From assembly GCA_020848075.1 (NCBI GenBank), contig JADLAV010000072.1:1-64000 (forward strand): DNA of 64,000 nucleotides, read 5' to 3'. Position 1 is the first letter of the stretch. Every line of letters starts with the position of its first letter. The notes under the pieces were generated by a model. That model was not told the origin of the DNA and made no database searches. It worked only from the letters and a program-made list of their open reading frames with translations. The position numbers were made by a program, and so were the translations under genes. Shown one piece after another: positions 40,063 through 48,697 of this stretch. This DNA is from Burkholderiales bacterium (lineage in GTDB: Bacteria > Pseudomonadota > Gammaproteobacteria > Burkholderiales > SG8-39).

Positions 40063-40077
40063 GATTGTCTCACAATC
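40063..40077. promoter_or_regulatory. Perfect dyad between orn and the M48 protease
   Basis: GATTGT-ctc-ACAATC is a perfect 6-bp inverted repeat in the short divergent intergenic region, close to a -10-like TAAAAT (40055-40060). It could be an operator for one or both genes, or part of a 5' UTR hairpin for the protease mRNA. No regulator can be named. Confidence 0.4.
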
Positions 40078-40110
40078 GCTTTGCCGATCGCACGTCCCCT
40101 GCCCGGTGTC

Positions 40111-41358
40111 ATGCACCCGTTCACGCTCGCTTTCCTGATCGCGCTCGCGGTCACGACGCTCACGCGCCTGTGGCTCGCGCGCCGCCAGGTGCTGCACGTG
40201 CGCGCGCACCGGGATGCGGTGCCCACGGAGTTCGCCGCGAGCATCACGTTGACCGCACACCAGAAGGCGGCCGACTACACCGCGGCGAAGACCACGCTCG
40301 CGACGGTCGAGACGCTCGTCTCGGCGGCGGTCCTCCTCGCGTTCACCCTGGGCGGCGGCCTCCAGGCTCTCTCCGATGCCTGGGGGAGGACGCTGCAGAC
40401 GGGCGGCTACGCACAGGGCATCGCGCTGATCGCCAGCGTGGCCATCATCAGCGGGCTCGTCGAGCTGCCGTTCTCGGTCTACCGGACGTTCGTGATCGAG
40501 GAGCGGTTCGGCTTCAACCGCATGACCCCGCGTCTGTTCGTCGCCGACTTGCTGAAGCATGCGGCGCTCGGCGCGCTGCTCGGAGTGCCGCTCGTGCTCA
40601 TCGTGCTGTGGCTGATGGACCGCATGGGCGATATGTGGTGGCTGTACGTCTGGCTCGCGTGGATGGCGTTCAACCTGCTCGTGCTCGCGATCTACCCGAC
40701 CGTGATCGCGCCGCTCTTCAACAAGTTCACGCCGCTCGAGGACCAGGCGCTCACGGGGCGCATCGAGGCGCTGCTCGCGCGCTGCGGCTTCCGCGCGAAG
40801 GGGTTGTTCGTCATGGACGGGTCGCGCCGCTCCAGCCACGGCAACGCGTATTTCACCGGCCTCGGCGCCGCCAAGCGCATCGTGTTTTTCGACACGCTCC
40901 TGCGACGGCTCGGACCTCCGGAGATCGAGGCGGTGCTCGCGCACGAGCTCGGGCACTTCAAGCACCGGCACGTCGTCAAGCGGATCGTTCTCGTCGCGGC
41001 GGTGAGCCTCGTGTTCCTCGCGCTCCTCGGCTATCTGATCGGGCAGGACTGGTTCTTCCGCGCGCTCGGCGTCGAGACCCGCAGCACGGCGCTCGCGCTG
41101 CTGCTCTTCTTTATGGTGCTACCCGTATTCACCTTCCTGCTGCAGCCGCTCGGCAGCTTGTACTCGCGCAAGCACGAATATCAGGCGGACGCCTACGCAG
41201 CGGACCATGCGGACGCGGGCAGCCTGGTCCAGGCCCTGGTGAAGCTCTACCAGGACAACGCCGCGACGCTGACGCCGGATCCGATGCACTCGGCGTTCTA
41301 CGATTCCCATCCGCCCGCGACGCTGCGGATCGCGCGCCTCCACGCGCTGCAACGATAG
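40111..41358 (+). CDS. M48 (STE24-type) membrane endopeptidase
   Basis: 415-aa polytopic zinc protease of the Ste24/CAAX-protease type. An N-terminal membrane region with the family's peptidase_M48 N-domain ([16 protein letters not shown] near residue 130) precedes the zinc motif [14 protein letters not shown] near residue 275. [11 protein letters not shown] near residue 355 supplies the third ligand. It has more helices than HtpX. Bacterial homologues are thought to act in membrane-protein quality control; the natural substrate is not known. It is followed closely by phhB and rsgA. Confidence 0.9.
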   Translation: MHPFTLAFLIALAVTTLTRLWLARRQVLHVRAHRDAVPTEFAASITLTAHQKAADYTAAKTTLATVETLVSAAVLLAFTLGGGLQALSDAWGRTLQTGGYAQGIALIASVAIISGLVELPFSVYRTFVIEERFGFNRMTPRLFVADLLKHAALGALLGVPLVLIVLWLMDRMGDMWWLYVWLAWMAFNLLVLAIYPTVIAPLFNKFTPLEDQALTGRIEALLARCGFRAKGLFVMDGSRRSSHGNAYFTGLGAAKRIVFFDTLLRRLGPPEIEAVLAHELGHFKHRHVVKRIVLVAAVSLVFLALLGYLIGQDWFFRALGVETRSTALALLLFFMVLPVFTFLLQPLGSLYSRKHEYQADAYAADHADAGSLVQALVKLYQDNAATLTPDPMHSAFYDSHPPATLRIARLHALQR

Positions 41359-41366
41359 GACTCGGC

Positions 41367-41687
41367 ATGACGAACCTCGCCGCCAAACGGTGCAAAGCCT
41401 CTGCGACCAGGCTCGCGACGGGCGACGCCTCGAAGCTGCTCGCGCAGCTCCCTGGCTGGCAGGTCGAGCGCGGGACGCTGGTCAAGACGTTTTCCTTCAA
41501 GAACTACCATGAGACGATGGCCTTCGTGAACATGGTCGCCTGGATTGCGCACCGCGAAGACCACCACCCGGAAATGACCGCCGGCTACAACAAGTGCCGG
41601 GTGGAGTACAGCACTCACTCGGTCGGCGGGCTCTCGGAGAACGATTTCATCTGCGCCGCGAAGATCGAGGCGGCCCTCGCGGCCTGA
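41367..41687 (+). CDS. phhB: Pterin-4-alpha-carbinolamine dehydratase
   Basis: 106-aa enzyme that recycles the pterin cofactor by dehydrating 4a-carbinolamine. The signature EDHHPEMTAGYNKCRVEYSTHS near residue 68, followed by GGLSENDFICAAKIE, is complete with the paired active-site His residues. It starts 8 bases after the M48 protease and its TGA overlaps the rsgA ATG (TGATG-type junction at 41685-41689), so the three genes appear to be one operon. Confidence 0.94.
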   Translation: MTNLAAKRCKASATRLATGDASKLLAQLPGWQVERGTLVKTFSFKNYHETMAFVNMVAWIAHREDHHPEMTAGYNKCRVEYSTHSVGGLSENDFICAAKIEAALAA

Positions 41688-42568
41688 TGCTCGGGCCGGA
41701 CGACGATGGGGTGATCATCGCCGCCCACGGCCGGCACTACGTCGTCGAGACCGAGCGCGGCGCGCTCGTGCGCTGCATGCCGCGCGGCAAGCGGAGCGTA
41801 TTCGCCTGCGGTGACCGCGTGTCCTTCGCACCTGCCGGACGCGAAGCCGGGGTAATCGAGGCGCCGGGGCCCCGGACCTCGCTCCTCCTGCGTGCCGCGC
41901 CGCACCGGCACAAGCTGATCGCCGCCAACGCGACCCAGGTTGCGATCATCGTCGCTGGCGAGCCGAGCTTCTCCGACGAGCTCGTCAGCCGCATCCTCGT
42001 CGCCGCGGAAAGTCAGGGCATCCCCTCGCTCATCGTATTGAACAAGACCGATCTCACGTCGAGCGCGCAGGCGGCGCTCGAGCGGTTGCGTCCCTTCGAG
42101 CATGCCGGCTACTGCGTGCTCGCCATGAGCGCAAAGTGCGACATCGCGCCGCTTCGCGCACGACTTGCCGGCGAGTCGACGGTGCTGCTCGGCCAGTCGG
42201 GGATGGGCAAGTCCACCATCGTCAATGCGCTCGTGCCCGCCGTGGACGCGCGGACGCAGGAAGTCTCGACCTTTCTCGATTCGGGTCGCCACACCACCAC
42301 GTCCACGAGGCTGTACCGGCTTCCCGGCGGCGGCACGATCATCGATTCGCCCGGCCTGCAGGGCTTCGGGCTCGCGCACCTGACCCCGGCCCAGATCGAG
42401 CACGCCTGTCCGGAGCTTCGCCCGATGGCCGGACGATGTCGCTTCAGCGATTGCCGCCACCGGTCGGAGCCGGGCTGCGCGGTGCACGCCGCGGTAGCCG
42501 AGGGACGCGTCCATCCGCGCAGGCTCGAGCTCCTGCACCGCATCCTCGCAGCCGAGGAGTCGTCGTGA
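41687..42568 (+). CDS. rsgA: Ribosome small subunit-dependent GTPase A
   Basis: 293-aa circularly permuted GTPase that aids late 30S subunit assembly. An N-terminal OB fold (about 1-65) precedes the permuted G domain with G4 (VLNKTDL) before G1 (GQSGMGKST near residue 170) and G3 (IDSPG near residue 220). The C-terminal zinc finger is CRFSDCRHRSEPGC near residue 250. Lengths and order match RsgA/YjeQ. Translation is probably coupled to phhB. Confidence 0.95.
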   Translation: MLGPDDDGVIIAAHGRHYVVETERGALVRCMPRGKRSVFACGDRVSFAPAGREAGVIEAPGPRTSLLLRAAPHRHKLIAANATQVAIIVAGEPSFSDELVSRILVAAESQGIPSLIVLNKTDLTSSAQAALERLRPFEHAGYCVLAMSAKCDIAPLRARLAGESTVLLGQSGMGKSTIVNALVPAVDARTQEVSTFLDSGRHTTTSTRLYRLPGGGTIIDSPGLQGFGLAHLTPAQIEHACPELRPMAGRCRFSDCRHRSEPGCAVHAAVAEGRVHPRRLELLHRILAAEESS

Positions 42569-42632
42569 GTCGTCCAGGCGGCGCGCTTCGGAACACGCTT
42601 GGCCACGCGCTCCGTTGGGGCGTCGCCACGCC

Positions 42633-42950
42633 ATGAGAAAGCCGCTCCTCGCGTCGCTCGATACGCTCGAGGTGCATCATCTGAAGAACGTGCTCGAGGC
42701 GGAAGGCATTCGCTGCTTTCTGCGGAACGATCTCCTGGCCCGTCTCGCCGGCGAGATCCCGTTCACCGAATGCGCGCTCGAGCTGCACCTCGCGGACGAA
42801 GCCGACCGCTGGCGCGCCGAGCGCGTGCTCGATGCCTGGCGTCGGGCCGCGCCGAGTCCGGGGGAAGCCTGGACCTGCGGCGGCTGCGGCGAGCAGCTCG
42901 AGGGTCAGTTCACCGGGTGCTGGCGCTGCGGGCAGGCGCGCACATCCTGA
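42633..42950 (+). CDS. DUF2007 protein with C-terminal zinc ribbon
   Basis: 105 aa. Residues 1-70 match the DUF2007 putative signal-transducing fold (LEVHHLKNVLEAEGIRCFLRND). The tail has CGGCGEQLEGQFTGCWRCG, a CxxC..CxxC zinc ribbon. The domain resembles the ACT/PII-like ferredoxin fold, but no ligand is known. It follows rsgA by 64 bases in the same orientation. A function cannot be assigned. Confidence 0.75.
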   Translation: MRKPLLASLDTLEVHHLKNVLEAEGIRCFLRNDLLARLAGEIPFTECALELHLADEADRWRAERVLDAWRRAAPSPGEAWTCGGCGEQLEGQFTGCWRCGQARTS

Positions 42951-42983
42951 GCACGCCAACGGCGCATGCGGCGTGCGCGGCGC

Positions 42984-43907
42984 TCAGCTGATCGCGGCTG
43001 CCAGGCTCACGACGAGCAGCAGCGCGAGCCATACCACGAGTGCCCGCCAGATGAGCCCGACCGTCGTATCGAGAAAGGCGACGTCGGCGTCGTCGCCGAT
43101 CCCGAGCTCGGGCCGCTCCTCCATCCGTCCGGTGCGCGGGTACGCAGCCCCGAGGCGCACGCCCATGGCTCCCGCGCCGGCCGCCAGCACGACGCCGAGC
43201 AGCGGGTCGAGCCAGCGCGCAGCCTGGGTGCGCCAGCAGTACACCGCGTCCTCGAAGTCGCCGACGATCGCGAACGTGAGCGCAGTGGCACGCGCCGGGA
43301 GCCAGTCGAGCGCGGCGAACGCGCGGCGCGAGAATTCGCCGAAGCGAGCGAAATCGAGATCGGCGCGCGCCCCCCAGTGCCGCGCCAGAAACGATGCCGT
43401 CCGGTACATGACGGCGCCTGTCGGCCCCGGCAGCACGACGAACCAGAAAACCGGCGCAAACACGTGGCGGTGGGAGACCGCGAGCGCGTCCTCGATCGCG
43501 AGGCGCGCGATCTCGCCCGCCGACAGCGCGGAGCAATCGTGACCACGGAACTCCGCCAGCGCGCGCCGCGCGCGCTCGACGTCGCCCTCGCCCAACGCGC
43601 GCCGGATCTCGGAGAAGTGGTGGCTCTCCTGCCGGAACCCGATCACCAGGTAGAGCACGCCGACGTTGAAGAGCAGGCCGAGCAGCGGGCTGAGCGAATA
43701 GAGCCCCCGGTAGAGGAGCCAGGTCGCGGCGAGCGCGGGCACCATGGCCGCGAACCAAGCCATGACGCCCTGCTGCGCCTCGCCCGCGTTCAGCTGCCGC
43801 TCGAGGAGCCCCGCATAGGCGGTCATCGGGGCGAACACCGCCCGCCGGTCGACGAGCGGGCGCCATTGCTCGAGCAGCAGTGCCAGCGTGAGAGAGAGAA
43901 AGGACAA
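42984..43907 (-). CDS. CobD/CbiB-AmpE-like membrane protein
   Basis: 307 aa with several hydrophobic segments (about residues 50-90, 150-172, 215-250 and 285-307). Sequence features such as FRGHDCSALSAGEIARLAIEDAL and APVFWFVVLPGPTGAVMYRT match the CobD/CbiB family in its AmpE-like branch, which many betaproteobacteria carry outside any cobalamin cluster. True adenosylcobinamide-phosphate synthase function is doubtful without neighbouring cob genes. It converges on the DUF2007 gene. Confidence 0.75.
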   Translation of the reverse strand: MSFLSLTLALLLEQWRPLVDRRAVFAPMTAYAGLLERQLNAGEAQQGVMAWFAAMVPALAATWLLYRGLYSLSPLLGLLFNVGVLYLVIGFRQESHHFSEIRRALGEGDVERARRALAEFRGHDCSALSAGEIARLAIEDALAVSHRHVFAPVFWFVVLPGPTGAVMYRTASFLARHWGARADLDFARFGEFSRRAFAALDWLPARATALTFAIVGDFEDAVYCWRTQAARWLDPLLGVVLAAGAGAMGVRLGAAYPRTGRMEERPELGIGDDADVAFLDTTVGLIWRALVVWLALLLVVSLAAAIS

Positions 43908-43991
43908 GGCGGTGCGCAGTCCGCGAAATTCCGCGGTGAAGATATCACAGCGACGCGGGCCGTTTCGGGATGCGCGGTGCGCTACCCTCGG

Positions 43992-44426
43992 TCAGCGCTC
44001 CAGCAGCGATCGCGCCCAGGCGAGGATCGGCTGCAGCCGCGGCGGCAAGAGCCGGCGCGCCTCGCTCGCACCGGCCCAGCGAAACTCGTGGTGCTCGGGA
44101 CGCCCCAGGGCCGGATCGATCGGGAGAGCGATGCCTGCCTGCTGGGTCTCGGCCAGATAGTAACGGGCGATCTTGCCGCGGGCATACGGCTCGGTCTCGC
44201 GAAAGGCATGGCCCCAGGCGAACGCGAGATCCTCGACGCCGGCTTCCTCGCGCGTCTCGCGCCGGGCCGCGGCAAGCGGGTCCTCGCCCGGCTCGATGCG
44301 TCCCTTTGGAAAATCCCAGTTCCGGTACGCGCGGAGAATCAGGAATCGCCAGCCGTCCGCCGCGCGGCGGACGACCACGATTCCCGCCGAACGCTCGCCC
44401 TCCTCGACGCGCCGCCTCCGCCTCAC
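43992..44426 (-). CDS. NUDIX hydrolase
   Basis: 144 aa. The NUDIX box is GRIEPGEDPLAAARRETREEAGV near residue 40 (pattern G-x5-E-x7-REUxEExGU). The form resembles bis(5'-nucleosyl)-tetraphosphatases, with RAYRNWDFPKG before the box. The start is a GTG at 44426 overlapping the upstream MFS stop by 4 bases (GTGA); other starts are possible because the first residues are Arg-rich. Substrate not determined. Confidence 0.8.
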   Translation of the reverse strand: MRRRRRVEEGERSAGIVVVRRAADGWRFLILRAYRNWDFPKGRIEPGEDPLAAARRETREEAGVEDLAFAWGHAFRETEPYARGKIARYYLAETQQAGIALPIDPALGRPEHHEFRWAGASEARRLLPPRLQPILAWARSLLER

Positions 44427-46048
44427 GCGCTGCCCAGGCGCGCAAGGCGCACGACGACGATGGCCGCGAGCGGTAGGAGGAGACCGATCACTCCTGCGGC
44501 GATGAGCAGGACGCCGAGCTGGGAGTAGTCCGCCTGCTCCGTGATCATGCCGGTCACCCGGTCCGTCACTGCGCGCCTCACGACGAAGACCTCGTTCAGG
44601 TACTTGGTCCCGAGCTGCGCGAGGGCGAGCGCGAGGTTCGTGAACGACGCCATCACCGCGAAGAACGTCGCCTTGAGCGCGTCCGGCGCCGAATTCGCGA
44701 TCCACGCGAGCATCGGGATCATGGCGATCTGGCCGAACGGCGAGGAGATCGCCTGGTCGACGACTGCGATGAAGCGCGCATCGACCACGCCGCCAGTGTG
44801 CGCCGCCGTCCACTCGTGGAGGCCGAAATACATCCCGACGTTCGGCAGCGTCAGGACCGTGCCGACGATCGTCAGGAACGCCACGATGTACGTGATCGAA
44901 TGCTCCGCGATGAACCGCCGGAAGGCGAACATTCCGAGCAGGGTCAACCCGCTCCCGATGAGCGACAGCTCGGACAGGAACTGCTGGTCGAATCCCAGCA
45001 CGTCGATCGCCCACCAGCCGTACCCCGGTCCCACGTCCGGCATCGCCCGGTAGACGAAGATGACGATCGCCGTCCCGAGGAGCGTGCGGCGCGCCGCCGG
45101 CGAGAGCGAGCGCATCAGCTTCGCCATCAGGAAGGCCACGATCCCGAGGGATCCGGCGAAGACGATCTCCTGGTTGTAAGGGACGTCCGCGAGCCCCATC
45201 ACTGCGGTGAAGACCACGAATACCAGGCTGCCCCCGAGGATCCACCAGTTCGGGTCTGGACGCTGCGGCTGCTCGGCCACGAGCTCGAGCGCGCGGCGCC
45301 ACGCTACGCCATGGGCGCGCAAGGCACGCGCGCGCTGCAGCTTCAGCCAGCCGCCGAGCGCGACGCCGAGCACGGAGACGACCGGGATGACGAGCGCGTA
45401 CTCGTAGATCCGGGTGTAGATCCTCACCTTCTCGGCCTCGTGCATCGTCTCGACGCCGTTGAACATGATGACGTTCGCCAGCGCAACTGCGACGCTGCCG
45501 CCGATGATGGCCACGCGTCCGAGCGTCTGCATGGTCGTGTGCATCAGCTTGAGCGTCGCGGCGTCGACGGGCCGCCCTTCCGCATCGGTGCGCGGCACCG
45601 CCTCCACCGTCATCGCGTCGGCCACGACGTCCTGCACCACGTAGCCGATCGGCGCGAGCAGCGCGCTCACCACGTACCACGCTTCGGCCCGCATCACCTG
45701 CCGCATGGCGTCGGTGTGCGCGAGCAGCCCGATCATGATCAACAGGCTCGCGGCGATGAGGCCCGCGCCGACGAACACGAACGCGGATTTCCAGCGCCAC
45801 GCGAGATCGACGAGGTGGCCGAGGGGCATCTTGAGCGCCCACGGAATTCCCGCCCAGAAGCCCAGCGCCGCGAGGAAGGCGGCCGACAGGCCGAGGTAAT
45901 CCTTGACGAAGAAAACGCCGACGATCCCCGTGAGGCCCGAGATGCCGGCCGCGACGTACACCATGAGGGGCGGCAGGTACGACAGCCGCATCTCGCGCCC
46001 GAGCTCGACGAAATTGCGATCGATCCAGCGGTAGGCGCGAGCGAACAC
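44423..46048 (-). CDS. MFS-type membrane transporter
   Basis: About 541 aa with twelve or more hydrophobic segments. Features such as FFVKDYLGLSAAFLAALGFW, MPLGHLVDLAWRWK and APIGYVVQDVVADAMTVEAVP resemble the BT1/folate-biopterin transporter-like branch, although the substrate is unknown. The start is unsure: GTG at 46048 is chosen because the frame upstream translates four 7-bp tandem repeats and looks non-coding. It overlaps the NUDIX gene by 4 bases. Confidence 0.75.
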   Translation of the reverse strand: MFARAYRWIDRNFVELGREMRLSYLPPLMVYVAAGISGLTGIVGVFFVKDYLGLSAAFLAALGFWAGIPWALKMPLGHLVDLAWRWKSAFVFVGAGLIAASLLIMIGLLAHTDAMRQVMRAEAWYVVSALLAPIGYVVQDVVADAMTVEAVPRTDAEGRPVDAATLKLMHTTMQTLGRVAIIGGSVAVALANVIMFNGVETMHEAEKVRIYTRIYEYALVIPVVSVLGVALGGWLKLQRARALRAHGVAWRRALELVAEQPQRPDPNWWILGGSLVFVVFTAVMGLADVPYNQEIVFAGSLGIVAFLMAKLMRSLSPAARRTLLGTAIVIFVYRAMPDVGPGYGWWAIDVLGFDQQFLSELSLIGSGLTLLGMFAFRRFIAEHSITYIVAFLTIVGTVLTLPNVGMYFGLHEWTAAHTGGVVDARFIAVVDQAISSPFGQIAMIPMLAWIANSAPDALKATFFAVMASFTNLALALAQLGTKYLNEVFVVRRAVTDRVTGMITEQADYSQLGVLLIAAGVIGLLLPLAAIVVVRLARLGSA

Positions 46049-46063
46049 GTGTGCGGTGCGGGA

Positions 46064-46091
46064 CGGGAGCCGGGAGCCGGGAGCCGGGAGC
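46064..46091. repeat. Tandem 7-bp repeat, four copies
   Basis: CGGGAGC is repeated exactly four times in the leader of the MFS gene. Seven is not a multiple of three, so copy-number slippage would shift any reading frame running through it. It lies just upstream of the preferred GTG start. Confidence 0.8.
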
Positions 46092-46176
46092 CGGATCGCA
46101 TGATATGCGAAAGCGCGCGGGCGACCGGCGCGCACCACGCCGCGGCCGTGCGGCCGCCGGGCAACGGACGGCTGAC

Positions 46177-46788
46177 CTACCGCGTGAGGTAGCGGTAGAG
46201 GTTCATCAGCATCCCCGCCGTCGCGCCCCAGATGTAGTACGGGCCGTAAGGCATCGCGTAGTACTGCCGCTCCAGCCCCTCGGCGATCACCCGGTTGCGC
46301 TGGTGATTGGCGGGGTCGAGGAGGAACGCGAGTGGCACCTCGAAGATCTCGGCGACCTCGAACGCGTCGGGATGCAGGTCGAACGGCGGCGTCACGAGCC
46401 CCACCACCGGCGTGACCCGGTAGCCCGTGACCGTCAGGTACTCCGACAGCATACCAAGCACCTCGATGCGCGCCGGATCGAGCCCGATCTCCTCGGCGGT
46501 TTCGCGGAGCGCGGTATCCAGCACGGACTCGTCGGCCTCGGCGCGCCCGCCGGGAAAGCTGATCTGCCCCGCGTGGTCATGCAAGTGCGCCGTCCGGCGC
46601 GTGAGGAGCACGGTGAGTTCGTCGTCGCGATCGACCACCGGCACGAGCACCGATGCCCGCCGAATCTCGCCCTCGCGACGGAACAGATGGCCGTCGCCCG
46701 TGGTGAACGGCTCGAACCCATGCGCGTCGGCGAAGCGCTCTCGCAACCATCGCGCGTCCGGCAGGTGTGGATTCACGGGGGCATTCAT
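46177..46788 (-). CDS. nudL: CoA pyrophosphatase, NUDIX family (NudL-type)
   Basis: 203 aa. The NUDIX box is GGRAEADESVLDTALRETAEEIGL near residue 75, and the upstream LLTRRTAHLHDHAGQISFPGG is the UPF0035/CoA-pyrophosphatase signature (LLTxRxxxLRxHxGQVxFPGG). The predicted role is cleavage of CoA to 3',5'-ADP and 4'-phosphopantetheine. Lies alone between the MFS gene and the usp/terC pair. Confidence 0.88.
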   Translation of the reverse strand: MNAPVNPHLPDARWLRERFADAHGFEPFTTGDGHLFRREGEIRRASVLVPVVDRDDELTVLLTRRTAHLHDHAGQISFPGGRAEADESVLDTALRETAEEIGLDPARIEVLGMLSEYLTVTGYRVTPVVGLVTPPFDLHPDAFEVAEIFEVPLAFLLDPANHQRNRVIAEGLERQYYAMPYGPYYIWGATAGMLMNLYRYLTR

Positions 46789-46886
46789 GAAGGGAAATTC
46801 GGGGCGTGCCCCGAACTTTCAAGATTCTACCCCCGGCGGAGGGTCGCGGGGTGCAGCCGCACCGCCGCCGTGCCACGCGGCGTGCG

Positions 46887-47396
46887 TTATTGCTCGGCCG
46901 CCATGATGAGCGCCGCGAGTGCCAGCCCGACGCCCCCGGGGATGCCGTAGCGCTGCAGCGCTGAGAGCGGTGGGGCTGCAACGACCGACACCGGAACGGA
47001 GGCGACCGCGAGGATGCGATTGGTCACCGAGCCGGTCAGGATTCGCAGGACCGGACTCTTCGTCGCCGCGCCCAGCACGATCTCGTTCACCCCCTCCTCG
47101 TCGATCAGACGCCGCACCGCATCTTCGATTCTGCCGCGCAGAACGATCGACCGGACGGCGACGCCGGACGCGGACTCGATCCGCTCCGCCTCGTCGAGCG
47201 CCCGGCGGCCGCGCTCGACCATCGCGCCATGCGCTGCGCGCGCGCCCAGGAACCGCCCGACGTAGCGGCCGAGCGCCGGCTGGACGTTCACGAGATAGAG
47301 CAGGGTATCGGGCTGTGCCCGCGCGCGCTCGATCGCATGGCGCACGCCTTCGAGGGATGCCTTCGACCCGTCCACCGGAACCAGCGTCTTCGTCAT
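46887..47396 (-). CDS. Universal stress protein (UspA family)
   Basis: 169 aa. The N-terminal MTKTLVPVDGSKASLEGVRHA is the Usp start with the adenine-binding Asp. The ATP-binding tail LGAATKSPVLRILTGSVTNRIL is present near residue 115, but the second Gly of the GxxG motif is not obvious, so ATP binding is uncertain. An unusual hydrophobic tail (YGIPGGVGLALAALIMAAEQ) could anchor it to the membrane. The ATG overlaps the terC stop by 4 bases, so it is made from the manganese-riboswitch transcript. Confidence 0.88.
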   Translation of the reverse strand: MTKTLVPVDGSKASLEGVRHAIERARAQPDTLLYLVNVQPALGRYVGRFLGARAAHGAMVERGRRALDEAERIESASGVAVRSIVLRGRIEDAVRRLIDEEGVNEIVLGAATKSPVLRILTGSVTNRILAVASVPVSVVAAPPLSALQRYGIPGGVGLALAALIMAAEQ

Positions 47397-48085
47397 GCCA
47401 CCCCACTCTTCACGCATCGTGCACCGCCCCGGACCCGCCGGCCTTGCAGATAGCCTGCATTCAGCACCCCGCCGAGGACCATGCCGTAGATCAGCCAGCT
47501 CATGGGTGCGAGCTGATCCTTCACGAGCGAATCGGCAGTGATCATCTTCGCCGCGGTGAGGGCAAGCACCCCGGCGCCCACGTACACGATCACCGGGAAC
47601 CGGTCGATCCACCGGAGAATCACCGTCGAACCCAGGATCACGATCGGGATGCTGATCGGCAGGCCGAACAGGACGAGAAGAAGCGACCCATGCGCCGCCC
47701 CGGCGACTGCGAGCACGTTGTCCAGCCCCATCACCGCATCCGCGACCACGATCGTCTTCATCGCGCCCCACAGTCCTGCGCTCGCGTCGACCTGACGCCC
47801 GTGGCCGTTCTCCGGCAGCAGCAGCACGTAGGCGATCCAGACCAGCAGCGCGCCGCCCGCGAGCAGCAGCCCGGGAATCTTGAGCAGCGAGACGACCGCG
47901 AGCGTGAGGGTGGTGCGCACCACGACCGCGCCGACGGTGCCCCAGACCACTGCGCGCCGCTGCAGCCGCCGCGGGAGCTTGCGGGCGGCGAGCGCAATGA
48001 CGACGGCGTTGTCCCCGGCCAGGACGAGATCGATGACGATGATCGCAGCCAGCGCAGAGAAGAATTCGGGCGAGAAGAGCTCCAT
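47393..48085 (-). CDS. TerC family membrane protein, probable Mn2+ exporter
   Basis: 230 aa with about seven transmembrane segments. The TerC signatures IVIDLVLAGDNAVVIALAA (near residue 16) and VADAVMGLDNVLAVAGAA (near residue 115) carry the conserved Asp-Asn pairs thought to bind metal. Small TerC proteins of this kind (YjbE/Alx group) export manganese. The yybP-ykoY aptamer directly upstream strongly supports that role. GGAGG is 6 bases before the ATG. The gene is followed by a coupled usp gene. Confidence 0.93.
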   Translation of the reverse strand: MELFSPEFFSALAAIIVIDLVLAGDNAVVIALAARKLPRRLQRRAVVWGTVGAVVVRTTLTLAVVSLLKIPGLLLAGGALLVWIAYVLLLPENGHGRQVDASAGLWGAMKTIVVADAVMGLDNVLAVAGAAHGSLLLVLFGLPISIPIVILGSTVILRWIDRFPVIVYVGAGVLALTAAKMITADSLVKDQLAPMSWLIYGMVLGGVLNAGYLQGRRVRGGARCVKSGVA

Positions 48086-48149
48086 CCGTAACCTCCACGA
48101 AGGTCGACGCGGGTCGGACCGCTACGGCCAGCGAAACGGTTGCCGTTGC

Positions 48150-48256
48150 CGGCAAAGGTCTCGCTCGCGCCGCCGTCAGGACCGCGCCCGCGCGCCGGTG
48201 GCCCGACAGCCTCGTGATGACGACGCAACGGATTCGAGCTACTCCCCCTTGAGAGG
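48150..48256 (-). ncRNA. yybP-ykoY manganese riboswitch
   Basis: On the minus strand the aptamer starts CAAGGGGGAGTAGC and ends GCGAGACCTTTGCC, the two most conserved blocks of the yybP-ykoY family. Between them lie GTCGTCATCACGAG, CGGGCC and further paired segments. P1 forms between CAAGGG and CCTTTG, with one wobble pair. Mn2+ binding switches on exporters; here the gene controlled is terC and, by overlap, usp. Recognised by eye; covariance scoring was not run. Confidence 0.92.
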
Positions 48257-48443
48257 GCAGTCCCGGCCAGCCGAGACGAGTCGAATTATCTCGACCGGCA
48301 GTACGCGGCGGAAACGAAGAGATGCGATCGACGCGATAGTGGATCCGGATCCGCAATCGCCTCCATTGCGTAATGCAATCCGATGACGGGACACCCACGC
48401 GGACCCCACGCGCCGTGAACTTCGCCACTTGTGGAAGCTGCCG
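48257..48443. other. Gap between riboswitch and LysR remnant
   Basis: Contains the expected promoter region for the riboswitch transcript on the minus strand and the upstream side of the LysR-like fragment on the plus strand. No well-matched promoter hexamers were pinned down and no gene is supported. Confidence 0.4.
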
Positions 48444-48590
48444 ATGAAGCACCGCACGCTGCGCCGTTACTTCCGGCACGGCACCCTGCCACAACTCGCC
48501 GTGTTCGACGCGGTCGCGCGCCATGCCAGTTTCACGCGCGCCGCCGAAGAGTTGCACCTCGCGCAACCGACCGTCTCCATCCCTGCCCGG
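48444..48590 (+). pseudogene. Truncated LysR-family regulator remnant
   Basis: MKHRTLRRYFRHGTLPQLAVF, then DAVARHASFTRAAEELHLAQ and PTVS, is a clear LysR helix-turn-helix of about 45 residues, close to CbbR-type regulators. After PTVS, where family members continue with the linker helix and ligand-binding domain, the frame becomes an Arg/Pro/Ala-rich sequence with no LysR similarity. It runs on into the end of the convergent qor gene. The roughly 250-residue effector domain is missing, so this is a 5' fragment left by deletion. Confidence 0.75.
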
Positions 48591-48697
48591 GCAGCGGTCC
48601 GCCCCGTCCGGAAAGCCGGACGCTCCCGGCCGAGCGCCTGCGCAGGCTCTCGGCTGACCGGCAAGGTCGCGCCGCGCCACCCCGACCGGTCGTTCGA

